From contig NZ_VFOL01000001.1 of assembly GCF_006716065.1 (NCBI RefSeq), forward strand, positions 1,984,001-2,048,000: a stretch of 64,000 nt of DNA, given 5' to 3'. This DNA is from Salinispora arenicola (GTDB lineage Bacteria; Actinomycetota; Actinomycetes; Mycobacteriales; Micromonosporaceae). The stretch's first letter is position 1, and each line of letters begins with the position of its first letter. Shown here one piece after another: positions 18,322-26,639 of the stretch. Made by a program: the position numbers and the translations under genes. Below the pieces are notes generated by a model that saw nothing but the letters and a program-made list of their open reading frames with translations, searched no databases and was not told the DNA's origin.

Positions 18322-19078
18322 TCGCGCTCAGCGTAGAACACCTGCAGGACGTATGGATAGCGATCCGCGAGTGGCAGCAGCCCACGCCGGGGAAGTCGGA
18401 GCCGAAGCCCACGGGCGACCTGGCCGACATCGTTGACCTGATGCTCGCCACCGGCGCTCGTATCGGTGAGGTGTTGGTACTGCGATGGGCCGACGTGGAT
18501 CTCGCCACGGCGCACCCGACCGTGACTATCTGCGGCACGATCATTTTCGTCAAGGGCAAGGGCAAGGGCAAGGGCAAGGGCAAGGGCAAGGGCAAGGGCA
18601 AGGGCAAGGGCAAGGGCAAGGGCAAGGGCAAGGGCAAGGGCAAGGGCAAGGGCAAGGGCAAGGGCAAGGGCAAGGGCAAGGGCTTCTTCCGACAGGAATG
18701 GACGAAAAGCGACGCCAGCTTCCGAACGATCGTCCTGCCCAGATTCGCCGTCGCGGTCGTGATGGACCGCAAACTCACCGCTGCTGACAACCCGCTCGAC
18801 GCGATCTTCGCCTCCCGGGTTGGCACGTGGCTCTCCCCGCACAACGTGCGACGCCAGTGGCGGCAGGCTCGCGTCGATACTGGACTCGAGTGGGTCACAC
18901 CGCACACGTTCCGCAAGACCGTCGCCACGCTCCTCGACAAGGAGGCCGACACCAAGAGGGCCGCAAGCCAGCTCGGACACCGCACCGAGCAGGTCACGAA
19001 GAAGCACTACATCGAGAAACCGGCCATCGCCCCGGACAGTTCCGAGATCCTCGAACAGCTCGGTGTCGGCCGCACGAC
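18322..19078 (+). pseudogene. Tyrosine integrase, N-terminally truncated, with (KG)22 insertion
   Basis: Catalytic-domain landmarks are present: DLMLATGARIGEVLVLRWAD with the first catalytic Arg, HTFRKTVATLLDKEADTKRA (H-x-x-R-like) and LGHRTEQVTKKHYIEKPA with the terminal Tyr. After IIFVKG the protein runs into 22 Lys-Gly pairs before FFRQEWTKSDASFRTIVLPR. Relatives have only a few residues at this beta-turn. The core-binding domain is missing, so the gene is a 3' fragment. It ends at LEQLGVGRTT and abuts a truncated P-type ATPase gene on the opposite strand. The same 3' sequence is duplicated at 14.5-14.7 kb. Confidence 0.8.
18552..18683 (+). repeat. (AAGGGC)22 hexanucleotide repeat
   Basis: Twenty-two perfect copies of AAGGGC cover 132 bp inside the integrase fragment and encode Lys-Gly repeats in the gene's frame. 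Perfect long microsatellites are rare in bacteria and are prone to slippage, so copy number may vary between isolates or assemblies. Confidence 0.95.
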
Positions 19079-19084
19079 CGATCA

Positions 19085-19729
19085 CGATACCGGCGCCGCT
19101 ACCGGTGGTGACCAGCGTCCCGGAGTAGGCCATGTTACGCCGGTCGGCCACCGGCAGCCCTTGGGGCAGCACCACCTCATCCTTGGTCACCGGCACGGAT
19201 CCACCGGTCAGCGCCGACTCGTTGATCCGCAACTCGGCCAGCCGGGTCAGCCGCATGTCGGCGGGCACCTTGTCGCCCGCCTCCAGCAGCACCAGATCTT
19301 CGGGACCAGGTCCTCGGCCGCGACGGCGCGCCGGTGGCCGCCACGGATCACCGTGGCCCGGGTGTGTGCCATCGACCGCAGGCCCTCCAGCGCCGCCTCG
19401 GCCTTCGACTCCTGGATGAACCCGACGACCGCGTTGATCAATACGACGCCGAAAGTCACCGCCGAGTCGACGTACTCGGCCAGCACGGCGGTGATGACAC
19501 CGGCGGCCATCAGCACGTAGATCAGCGGGTGATGGAACTGACGCAGGATCCGCACCAGCAACCCTGCACCTTTGGCCGGCGGCAACGTGTTCGGCCCGTA
19601 CCGCGCCAGCCGCTCGCCCGCCTCGCGTTCGCCCAGGCCGCGATGGGCATCGGTTTCCAGCAGCAACACCACCTCGTGGGCGGGTAGTCCATGGTGCACG
19701 GCCCCGCCCGAGAGTACGGACGTCGTCAT
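19085..19729 (-). pseudogene. Cation-transporting P-type ATPase, N-terminal fragment
   Basis: The start at 19,729 (MTTSVLSGGAVHHGLP) opens a cation ATPase N-terminal domain (GLGEREAGERLARYGPNTLP), the first membrane pair and the actuator domain (INAVVGFIQESKAEAALEGL). A frameshift near 19,290 moves the frame. It continues LEAGDKVPADMRLTRLAELR, INESALTGGSVPVTKDE and ends near GAGIVIGRAADT. The phosphorylation site, ATP-binding domain and later membrane helices are absent because integrase sequence starts there. The TGES-like motif appears as LTGGSVPV, an altered catalytic loop. The type resembles MgtA/PMA-like pumps. Confidence 0.8.
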
Positions 19730-19766
19730 TGTCTGTGCCCTCCCGCCGCGATCGACCGCGGACCCG

Positions 19767-20420
19767 TCAACCGGGTACGGTGGCTGTCGTTTCGGCTTGC
19801 GGCTGCTCGGTCGCGGCGCGGGCGCCGACGACCAGCACCGGCACCGGCGCCGTACGGGTCAACTCGTCGGCGACGCTGCCGAGCAGGCGCACCGACAGAC
19901 CGCGGCCACGCCGGCCCACCGCGATCAGGTCGACGTCCTGATCGCGGGCGCAGCGCAGCAGCGCCTGCGCCGGCGGCCCGGCCAGCACCTCGCATTCGAC
20001 GTTCCGCTGGCCGCACACGGTGTGCGCGTCGGCGATGTGCGCACGTGCCGCCGCCTGCCGGCCCCGCCAGTCGCTGTCCGCCGCGTCGTAGTCGACGACT
20101 TCCACCGCGATGAGCCGGCCCAGCCGGCCCAGCAGCAGATCGAGCACGGCCCGCAACGCCGCGTCGGATTCCGGCGAGCCGTCCACGCCGACGAGGACCG
20201 TGACGCCGTCGGCCGACTCCTGCGGAGGCTCGGCCGACACCAGCCGCGGGGATCGCTCGATGCGTTCCGGGGCCATCACCGCCAGCACCGGGCCGAAGAC
20301 CACCGCAAAGAACAGCCACAGCGGATCCCGGTGACCACGCCGGCCCATCCACAGGGCTGTCGCCAGCCCGGCGCCGACCCACAACGCCAGGACCACGGTG
20401 ATGTACTCTCCGCGCGTCAT
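19767..20420 (-). CDS. Universal stress protein with N-terminal membrane segment
   Basis: A 217-residue protein. Residues 6-24 (YITVVLALWVGAGLATALW) and 33-48 (LWLFFAVVFGPVLAVM) look membrane-spanning. A UspA domain follows: VTVLVGVDGSPESDAALRAV at its start, and at its end the ATP-binding signature VGRRGRGLSVRLLGSVADEL with APVPVLVVG. Start ATG 20,420 is chosen because the frame upstream lacks protein-like sequence. It lies 37 bases downstream of the P-type ATPase fragment, same strand, and back-to-back with a broken Usp gene. Such clusters of pumps and Usp proteins resemble hypoxia or dormancy stress islands; membrane tethering of Usp is less common. Confidence 0.75.
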   Translation of the reverse strand: MTRGEYITVVLALWVGAGLATALWMGRRGHRDPLWLFFAVVFGPVLAVMAPERIERSPRLVSAEPPQESADGVTVLVGVDGSPESDAALRAVLDLLLGRLGRLIAVEVVDYDAADSDWRGRQAAARAHIADAHTVCGQRNVECEVLAGPPAQALLRCARDQDVDLIAVGRRGRGLSVRLLGSVADELTRTAPVPVLVVGARAATEQPQAETTATVPG

Positions 20421-20570
20421 CGCCTCACGATGGCCGCCCGACCCGCGGAACAGCCAGAGGCAAAGGCCTCCCGTGAACGGACCGGTCGCCTCTGACGCTG
20501 CGACCAGGAATGGGTACACGCTCGAGGCAGTGGATGTCCCCCAAGACCAACGTCGGGAGAGGAAAGGTCC

Positions 20571-21457
20571 ATGAACGGCCCTGCGGTACGGGTGTTGGCC
20601 GGCTACGACGGCTCTTTGCCGTCCGGCGCGGCGATCGAGAACTGCGCCTAGTTGCTGCCGGCCGCGCACGCACACATTGTCCATCTGTGGACGCCGCCGT
20701 TCGCCAGCGACCAGTTGCGGCGGCGGCTCTGGACAGGAACCCGGCAGGTAGACGCGTACGTCACGGCGGTGGAACGAGAAGGCCAGCGCGAGTCCGACCG
20801 CATCGCGGCCATGGGCGTCGTTCTGGCGCAGGCCGCCGGCTGGACGGCCGAGCCGCTGACCATGCGCGGCTACGGCGGCGAGGGCGCTTCGAGTTGACCG
20901 AGGCCGCCCGCAAGGTTGACGCGGACGTGCTACTGGTCGGCTCCCGCGGCCTCGGCGGCGCCCGCGCGGTACTGGGCAGCGTGTCCGACATGGCGGTGCA
21001 CTAAGCCACCCAGCCGATACTGGTAGCGTCCTACCCTCTGCTGGCTGCCGACGAGAACGCTCTGGCACAGGGCCCGGTCCTGGTGGCCTGGGACGGATCC
21101 GCGGGCGCCACCACCGCGCTGGGCACCGCCGTGCGGTTGTGGCCGCAACGCCACATCCTGCTCACCAGCGTCGATCACAACATCAACCCGCCTATCCTGC
21201 CGGGCAAGCCGCAGATAACGGTGTTGCGGGTCGACAGCCGGCACGAAGGTTCGCCCGCCGCGGTGGCTGACGCCTTGGCCACGGCCGCTTGCGAGCACGG
21301 TGCGGCAGCGATTGTGCTCGGGTCGCGGGGACGATCCGCGGTCCGCGAGATCACGCTCGGCAGCGTCGCCATGAGCACCCTGCACCGGGCGCATCGCATC
21401 GTCATGGTCGTTCACCACCACGACGAACCCCACCCGGCCACGCAACCCGGCCCGTAA
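20571..21457 (+). pseudogene. Tandem-domain universal stress protein, broken
   Basis: The gene begins ATGAACGGCCCTGCGG after GAGAGGAAAGG. Its product starts NGPAVRVLAGYDGSLPSGAA and stops at a TAG at 20,649-20,651. The first domain continues in frame (LLPAAHAHIVHLW), is shifted near 20,890, and shows VDADVLLVGSRGLGGARAVL then GSVSDMAVH. There a TAA at 21,002-21,004 probably replaces tyrosine. The second domain is intact: GPVLVAWDGSAGATTALGTA to IVLGSRGRSAVREITLGSVA. Two stops and one frameshift make it a pseudogene of a 300-residue two-domain Usp. Confidence 0.75.
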
Positions 21458-21467
21458 GGTGGAGGAC

Positions 21468-22286
21468 ATGTCAGCCGGTCACGTGGTGGTCGGATTCGAC
21501 GGCTCGCCCGCCGCGACGGCCGCGCTGCGCTGGGCGGCAGACGAGGCCCGGCTGCGTGGTGTCCCGCTCATCGCCTACACGGTCACCGGGCACCACAACG
21601 ATCTCGGCGATCTCCCGCACCGGCTCGCTGGCGGCTACCCGGTGACCGTGCGGCACCACTCGGGTGATGCCGCCACCCTCCTCTGCGCCGCCTGCACACC
21701 GCACGGCCTGCTGGTGCTCGGCACGCGGGCACGGCCGGCCGTGAGTGAGCTGGTGCTGGGCTCGGTTAGCCGGGCCTGCCTACGACATGCGCCCTGTCCC
21801 GTCGTCGTGATCCGCGACAGCACTCAGCTGCGCCACGTCCGCGGTTTCGTGACCGCCGGCATCCGGTTCCCGACCGGCGCCGGAAGCATCCTTGTCGCGG
21901 CTGCCCGGGAGGCGAGGTGGCGCGCCGGTACCCTGATCGCCGTTCACGCGCAACCACTGGGCAACGTCGATGCCCAGCTGCTGCACGCCGCGACAGCTCG
22001 GCTGAACGACCAGGGCCACGAGTGGCTGGCCGCTCAACTCGCGGCCACCGGCGTCCATGCGGTACCCGAAGTGGTCGTCGGTGCGCCCGAGAAAGCACTG
22101 CTGCAGCACAGCGCGCACGCGGCGCTACTGGTGCTGGGCGCTCACCAATCGTCCGGGTTGTGGACGGGGCAGCCGGGCACCATGATCACGCATTGCATCC
22201 GCCAGGCACCCTGCCCCGTCATGGTCGTCCCGAACCGGCCCGGGCACCAGAAGGACGCAGACGGCCGTCACCAGCGGGACCAGTGA
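21468..22286 (+). CDS. Tandem-domain universal stress protein
   Basis: A 272-residue protein of two UspA domains. The first begins HVVVGFDGSPAATAALRWAA and carries VLGTRARPAVSELVLGSVSR plus CPVVVI. The second starts GSILVAAAREARWRAGTL and ends APCPVMVVPNRPG. The second domain has HQSSGLWTGQPGT in place of the usual G-x2-G-x9-G(S/T), so its ATP site is changed. ATG 21,468 is preceded by AAGGTGGAGG; GTG 21,459 is an alternative. It follows the broken Usp gene by 10 bases and may once have formed an operon with it. It is likely cytosolic and involved in starvation or hypoxia tolerance; no regulatory site was found. Confidence 0.85.
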   Translation: MSAGHVVVGFDGSPAATAALRWAADEARLRGVPLIAYTVTGHHNDLGDLPHRLAGGYPVTVRHHSGDAATLLCAACTPHGLLVLGTRARPAVSELVLGSVSRACLRHAPCPVVVIRDSTQLRHVRGFVTAGIRFPTGAGSILVAAAREARWRAGTLIAVHAQPLGNVDAQLLHAATARLNDQGHEWLAAQLAATGVHAVPEVVVGAPEKALLQHSAHAALLVLGAHQSSGLWTGQPGTMITHCIRQAPCPVMVVPNRPGHQKDADGRHQRDQ

Positions 22287-22535
22287 CCCTACCGATCAGC
22301 GACCGGGTCACGGTATCACTGAACTTTTGTTCATCTTCGCCAGTAGCGGCCGATTCACGTGTCGATCCAGGTGGCGCAATATGACCGATCCGGCTCGCAA
22401 GTACACGTTCCACCCGACTTGACCCTGACCAGAATCAGAGCATGTCGCCTCGCGATCGTGTCTGGTTCACGTTCACCCGACATCGGCGGACATGACGTCC
22501 GTTGAGGCAGCGCCCGAGCGTCTTGCACATCGATC
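22287..22535. other. Short non-coding stretch
   Basis: No gene or clear structure was recognised here. Confidence 0.4.
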
Positions 22536-22620
22536 ATGACCGCACGACGAGCCTATCCCTCCGACCTGTCCGCCGCCCGGTGGGCTCTGAGAAGACGCAC
22601 CGCCAGTGCCGCGATCCCGA
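22536..22620 (+). pseudogene. IS5-family transposase N-terminal remnant
   Basis: The sequence MTARRAYPSDLSAARWAL matches the start of IS5-type transposases (YPSDL..A.W). The similarity stops abruptly after about 20 codons. Confidence 0.5.
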
Positions 22621-22718
22621 CCGGGGAACCGGCCCGCCTCGCCGTCTCGCTGTCTGGGCTCGTAGGGCGAGAGGGGGGCGCCATGATCAAAACCCGTTGG
22701 GACAGGACTGGCTGCCAC

Positions 22719-22876
22719 CGGGACCGAGGGGATGCGCGTCGTACGAGCACCCTCCGAGCACGCAGCCGTCCACTAGGGACGATAAAGCAAAGGCGCCTGA
22801 CCTCTGTTCTTGCAGGTTAAGCGCCTTACGATCTTGCGCCCGAAGGGATTTGAACCCCTAACCTTCTGATCCGTAG
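22719..22876. repeat. Element-end repeat (right arm of E1) plus att
   Basis: About 158 bp match 52,143-52,301 in the same orientation, with roughly one substitution per eight to ten bases. Shared landmarks are GAGGGGATGCGCGTCG, GCCGTCCACTAGGGACG, CTGTTCTTGCAGGT and AAGCGCCTTACGATCTTG. The block ends in the tRNA-Arg fragment. It appears to be the conserved right end of this type of element. Confidence 0.8.
22836..22876 (-). repeat. att site between E1 and E2: tRNA-Arg 3' fragment
   Basis: Forty-one bases identical, but for one C-to-T change, to the 3' half of tRNA-Arg(ACG) at 52,260, from the acceptor stem to the anticodon loop (CCGTAG). The 5' half of the tRNA is not present to the right. 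This is the classical footprint of site-specific integration at a tRNA gene. Confidence 0.85.
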
Positions 22877-23017
22877 AGATGCTCCGCCGGAGAGTGACGA
22901 AGTGCGGCGTCGTCCCGCCCCGTCCAGCTGAGTCTGGCCCCGTCCCCGCAGGTTGGGATCTAATTGAGGTTAGTCTAATTTTATCTAGGGGTTCGTCGAG
23001 GTAGGGAATCCTGGTGA

Positions 23018-23071
23018 GTCCCGGCACGTCCGCGTCAGTTCCCCGACGTCCGAGCACCCACGGAGCACCCA
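23018..23071 (+). repeat. Element-end repeat (left arm of E2)
   Basis: Matches 15,037-15,090: GTCCCGGCACGTCCGCGTCA, then GTTCCCCGACGTCCGAGCAC, then CCACGGAGCAC. The doubled GAGCACCC motif recurs near 22,745 and 52,170. Confidence 0.6.
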
Positions 23072-23281
23072 GGAGCAGCCCGGTTCTGCCACCGCCCGCC
23101 CCACATCACTATTCAGAGGGTATCGCCGATGTGCCTTGAGGCGCCATCCACGTCGATTCGCTGACCCATTGTTCGCTTGTCCGCTGCACGCGGGTCGGTG
23201 CGGACGAACTCGCGAGCGGTCTGCCGAGCGGTGTCCGGCGGATCATCCCCAGGTACAGCAGCCGCACGACCATACCGGAGA

Positions 23282-23722
23282 TCATCGGCCCGAGCAGAGA
23301 ACTCCCAGCTCACAGCATGTGCGACAAGTTTTCGCACGGTACAGGGCGTGTCTGAACCAAACGGTCTCGCCGGTGCGTGGGTGCTCGGCGAGTGCCTGCC
23401 GTCGTGACACAGTTCGCAGGCTGTCATTGCCGGTCCACTCGAAGGCGGTCCCGGACTGCTCGCAATATGCCTCCACCACGGCCCGGTCTCCGGTCTGGAA
23501 GACCTCCTGCCACGGGAGGTCCAGGTCGGACCCGTAGTTGCGGACGTATCGCACGCCGTGCCGCTGGAACCGCTCTCGGACTTCGGTGGGGATCTTCGGG
23601 AAGATGCGGCGCTCACTGGCCACCGGGGTCGCACCGCCGGTCACGGAGGGCCGGTCGCCGTAGAAGTACAGGCGGCTCGGCCAGTTGTGCGCGTAACTCA
23701 TCTCGTGGTGGAAGGGGTCCAC
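23282..23722 (-). pseudogene. TauD/TfdA-family dioxygenase fragment
   Basis: The central part of an Fe(II)/2-oxoglutarate dioxygenase of the SyrP/TauD type. PFHHEMSYAHNWPSRLYFYG carries the His and Glu of the metal-binding triad. It continues GATPVASERRIFPKIPTEVR, VRYVRNYGSDLDLPWQEVFQ and HPRTGETVWF. After that point similarity is lost by frameshift, so the distal His and Arg are missing, as is the N-terminus. Relatives often hydroxylate amino acids in nonribosomal peptide pathways; none is present here. It is debris carried into the island, cut on the right by a transposase remnant. Confidence 0.7.
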
Positions 23723-23784
23723 TGCTCCTCGCTGAGCTCCGTGGAGGGCTCGCTGCTGTCGGTGGTGGTCCCGGGCGCTGATCT

Positions 23785-23990
23785 GGCACCACGCCTACCT
23801 GATACACGCCCTGCGCGAGTACGAACACCACCATAACCAGCATCGGCCGCACCGCGGTATCGCCAACGCCCGGCCGCCGCGTCCGCTATCCGAACCGCTC
23901 ACCGACCCCGCCGCGCTGACAGGCCTGAACGTCCATTGCATGACCGAACCGGCGGGCTTCTACACGAACACGAGAACGCCGCCTGACCAG
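23785..23990 (+). pseudogene. Integrase-core transposase C-terminal remnant
   Basis: Encodes LIHALREYEHHHNQHRPHRG, IANARPPRPLSEPLTDPAAL and a tail in GFYTN. This matches the C-terminus of the transposase at 50.9-52.0 kb (LLHALREYENFYNEHRPHQG, IANARPLAPLPEPITDP). It is the third remnant of this family in the window. Confidence 0.75.
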
Positions 23991-24123
23991 ACCGGACGAG
24001 ATTTCGGCACCCGCAGCGCTCCAGGCGTTCACTGCCTTCGTCGCGCGCTCGCTGTCGATGTCACCGCCAGCAAGTAGCGGCTGGCCCTTCCTCGAAGAGC
24101 GGACGCACGCGTCGGCCTGGTGC

Positions 24124-24555
24124 TCAGGCGGCGACGAGGTCCCGTAGGCCGGCGGGGTCGCCTGCCGCGATGTAGCGGAAACTCTGTGGAGGGCGGAAGG
24201 GTGCCTGCTCGCGTAGGTGATGCAGCGGAAGCGGCTCGTTGAGGCGGTTGACGGTGGTGAGGTGTAGAAGATACGCGTTCGCGGTGCCGTCGAGGTAATT
24301 GTCGTATTCATTGCGGTTGAGGCCGAACTGCTCGTGAAATTGTCGCCATCCGTCGTCGCGCGGGCAGACGGTGGTGGCGCCGAGTCGGGCGGTGCCGACA
24401 ACGGCCATCTGTGGGGAGCTGGCGTAGAGGATGACCTGGGTGCCTGGGGCGGCGTTGACCGGGCGTCGTCGGATCTCGATGTTCTTGGTGCCGTCCAGGA
24501 TGGCGGTGGCGAAGCGGGGGCGAAGCGAGAGCAGCAGGGTGCGCTGGTGGTTCAT
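24124..24555 (-). CDS. ASCH/PUA-like domain protein
   Basis: A 143-residue single-domain protein. It starts NHQRTLLLSLRPRFATAILD with the ASCH hallmark GTKNIEIRRRPVNAAPGTQV, then VILYASSPQMAVVGTARLG and, near the end, LPLHHLREQAPFRPPQSFRY. ASCH domains have a PUA-like fold and bind RNA; some members are nucleases or act in translation control. The ATG (24,553-24,555) overlaps the stop of the upstream GNAT-PIN gene, so the two are translationally coupled and probably work together. The shape Lys-Asn-x-Glu-x-Arg-Arg is the usual ligand-facing motif. Whether it is an antitoxin, an RNA-binding partner or a second effector cannot be told from sequence. Confidence 0.8.
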   Translation of the reverse strand: MNHQRTLLLSLRPRFATAILDGTKNIEIRRRPVNAAPGTQVILYASSPQMAVVGTARLGATTVCPRDDGWRQFHEQFGLNRNEYDNYLDGTANAYLLHLTTVNRLNEPLPLHHLREQAPFRPPQSFRYIAAGDPAGLRDLVAA

Positions 24556-26639
24556 TGGGCTCGGCCTTCCTGATAAAGGGCGGCGAACAGCGTGGCGGCG
24601 ATCCGGGTTGGTTGTTGTGGCGGAGCGGCCGGGCCCTCGTGCGCGAGAGCGAGTCGGCGGAACGTTTGCCGGGAGATCGGCCGCGGGAAGATCTCGGTGT
24701 TGGTGAACCGCAGGGCTTGCGCGTAGCCGTCGCGGGCGATGCCGTGCACTGTGCTTCTGTCCCAGATGCCGAGGTGCTGGAACCGGTCGTAGAGGTCGTC
24801 CGGCGGGGCGGTGACAACGGCGTCGAGCTGGGAGCAGGCGATGATGGCCGCTGGTTGTTGGGTACTGGTGCCACCCTCGCTCATGTACCACAGCAGCCGT
24901 GCGGGACTCTGCGGCCTGGTGCCGCCCGGACTGCGGTAGTAGACGTGTTCCCGGCTGATGCCTAGGGCGTCGCGTCGGGGAAAGATGCTGGCGGGAACGC
25001 CGAGCAGTTGGCTCGAGAAGGGCTGCCGGATGGGGATGAGGTAGGTCGGCAGCTCACTGTCAACGATCTTGGCCGGCCACCAGACGCGTTCGAGTTCGGC
25101 GACGGCGACGGCGGGCATACCAGATCGTAGCGGTGCGGGTTCGGGTAGTCCGGCGCTCCTTGTAGCGGAGATGGCGGCCCGTTCCACCTCCGCGGCGGGG
25201 CCCACTGCAGCGATGGCGTGGCCGTAGAGGGTGCCGTCGGTTTCCTGGAAACCGTCGTCGACCGCAGCGAGTCGTGCCTGGGGTGACATGTGCGGATCAG
25301 TTATCTGGATCATGGGGAGCGCGGCGTCTCGTGCTGACTGCCGTAGGCGGAACAGGAGCTGCCGGGCGAGGGTGTCGGCGAGCGGCTGGTTTGCCACGCG
25401 CAGCAGCGGCACTCGCAGGACGCCGGACGACTCGGCGGTGGCGTAGGCGGCGACGAGTTCGCCCGTGGGTTGGTAGATGCCCAGCCGTTGGGCACCGCTG
25501 ACGGCGAGCTTGTTCAGGGCGCCCTGGAGTTGGCGTGGCCGTTCTCCAGAAGCGTCGTTGCGCAGCGCTTCGATCGTCTGGTTTTCGCCGCTGCGCAGGC
25601 GCCGCTCGACGTAGCCGGTGTCGAGGAGGCTGGCCGGACGGTATGCCTCGGCGTGCGCTAGCTCGTCGATGTGGATGACCACGTCGGCGGGTCGCATGAT
25701 TCGCAGGCCGTGTCGCTCGGCGACCTCCCGGTAGATCCTGGTGAGGTTCTGGTCGTTGGTGACGAGGACGTTCAGGTTGGCGGCGATGGCGTCGCCGACG
25801 TGCTGCAGGTCCAGAAGGTCTTGGGTATCTCTCGGGTTCGCCGGATCCAGCGGGCGGGTGTGTCGCTGCAGCTCGTCGATGATGTGGACACGCGCGGCGG
25901 AATCGGAGCGCACTGAGGGGAACGTCTGCACCCTGTCGGTGCATTGGGCGCGAAGATCGCTGTCCAGCCGGTCGATCTCGGTGTTCAGGGCCGCGGTGCG
26001 GACGACTTCCAGGAGCCCGACCAGGTGAGGTGCGAGCAACGCGTGCGACTCGTCGGCGTTGGTGCGGCCGGCTTCGGTGAGGTCGCGCACCACGTTCATG
26101 TCGATCGCCGCTCGGACCAGGATGGTGTCGGCGTCCGCGGAGAGCAGGTTGGGGTGGTCGTGGTCCCGCCACCAGTCGATCAACAGTTCTCCGCTGCTTC
26201 CACGGCCCGGGCGTTCACCGCGCTGCGCGAAGCCGAGACAGATCCACATCTCGCCAAGGCGGTAGTCGCGCCGGCAGCGCGCCGCGATGCCGAGGTGATC
26301 TTGGTGGAGATCGCTGATTTGCTCGACAAGCAGCCGGGCGATCCCCTTACCGCGCCAATCGGGATCGACGCATAGGTGACTGAGCCGCACCCGTCGACGC
26401 GCCAGTGCGAAGAGGGCGTAACCCACGACCCGTTCGCCGGCGTGAGCCACCAGCAAGGTGCCCTTGACGGCGGCGTCATCGTAGACGGAGAACGGCATGT
26501 GACCGAGAGTCGCGCGGGCAGCGTTTCCGAGCTGGATGGCCGCGTCGATAGCTTCCCGATCTTGCGGGCCCGGTGTCACCAAATCGATCGAGGTGGGACT
26601 GTCGCCACTCCCCACTGCCAGCATGTACGCAGTGTGCAC
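24552..26639 (-). CDS. GNAT acetyltransferase-PIN nuclease-PUA-like multidomain protein
   Basis: About 695 residues. Residues 27-165 form a GNAT acetyltransferase with the acetyl-CoA loop LCVDPDWRGKGIARLLVEQ (about 89-107). Residues 175-330 look like a PIN-type nuclease: an early acidic AAIDMNVVRDL (Asp180) and a late pair in LQHVGDAIAANLNVLVTNDQ (Asp283, Asp296), with acidic residues between. Residues 340-510 hold a further alpha/beta region. The C-terminus (515-665; WWPAKIVDSELPTYLIPIRQ, ALRFTNTEIFPRPIS) resembles an ASCH/EVE PUA-like fold. Both GNAT and PIN families include toxins that act on charged tRNA or RNA. GTG 26,639 or ATG 26,624 may be the start; neither has a clear ribosome site. 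The gene overlaps the ASCH gene by 4 bases and lies near the element's left end. Confidence 0.75.
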   Translation of the reverse strand: MHTAYMLAVGSGDSPTSIDLVTPGPQDREAIDAAIQLGNAARATLGHMPFSVYDDAAVKGTLLVAHAGERVVGYALFALARRRVRLSHLCVDPDWRGKGIARLLVEQISDLHQDHLGIAARCRRDYRLGEMWICLGFAQRGERPGRGSSGELLIDWWRDHDHPNLLSADADTILVRAAIDMNVVRDLTEAGRTNADESHALLAPHLVGLLEVVRTAALNTEIDRLDSDLRAQCTDRVQTFPSVRSDSAARVHIIDELQRHTRPLDPANPRDTQDLLDLQHVGDAIAANLNVLVTNDQNLTRIYREVAERHGLRIMRPADVVIHIDELAHAEAYRPASLLDTGYVERRLRSGENQTIEALRNDASGERPRQLQGALNKLAVSGAQRLGIYQPTGELVAAYATAESSGVLRVPLLRVANQPLADTLARQLLFRLRQSARDAALPMIQITDPHMSPQARLAAVDDGFQETDGTLYGHAIAAVGPAAEVERAAISATRSAGLPEPAPLRSGMPAVAVAELERVWWPAKIVDSELPTYLIPIRQPFSSQLLGVPASIFPRRDALGISREHVYYRSPGGTRPQSPARLLWYMSEGGTSTQQPAAIIACSQLDAVVTAPPDDLYDRFQHLGIWDRSTVHGIARDGYAQALRFTNTEIFPRPISRQTFRRLALAHEGPAAPPQQPTRIAATLFAALYQEGRAQ

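Larger units (their letters stand above)
14878..22835. mobile_element. Integrative element E1 (decayed), inferred
   Basis: Bounded by tRNA-Arg 3' fragments at 14,878 and 22,836. Just inside its left end is the block 15,037-15,090, almost identical to 23,018-23,071 inside the left end of E2. Inside its right end is the block 22,719-22,835, matching 52,143-52,259 at the right end of E2. The contents are a beta-helix gene, an integrase fragment, a P-type ATPase fragment and universal stress genes. No complete integrase remains. Confidence 0.55.

Noticed and set aside
22836-22876. Second functional tRNA-Arg gene
   Set aside because: Only the 3' half is present; the 5' acceptor strand and D arm are missing. 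The same holds for 14,878-14,913.
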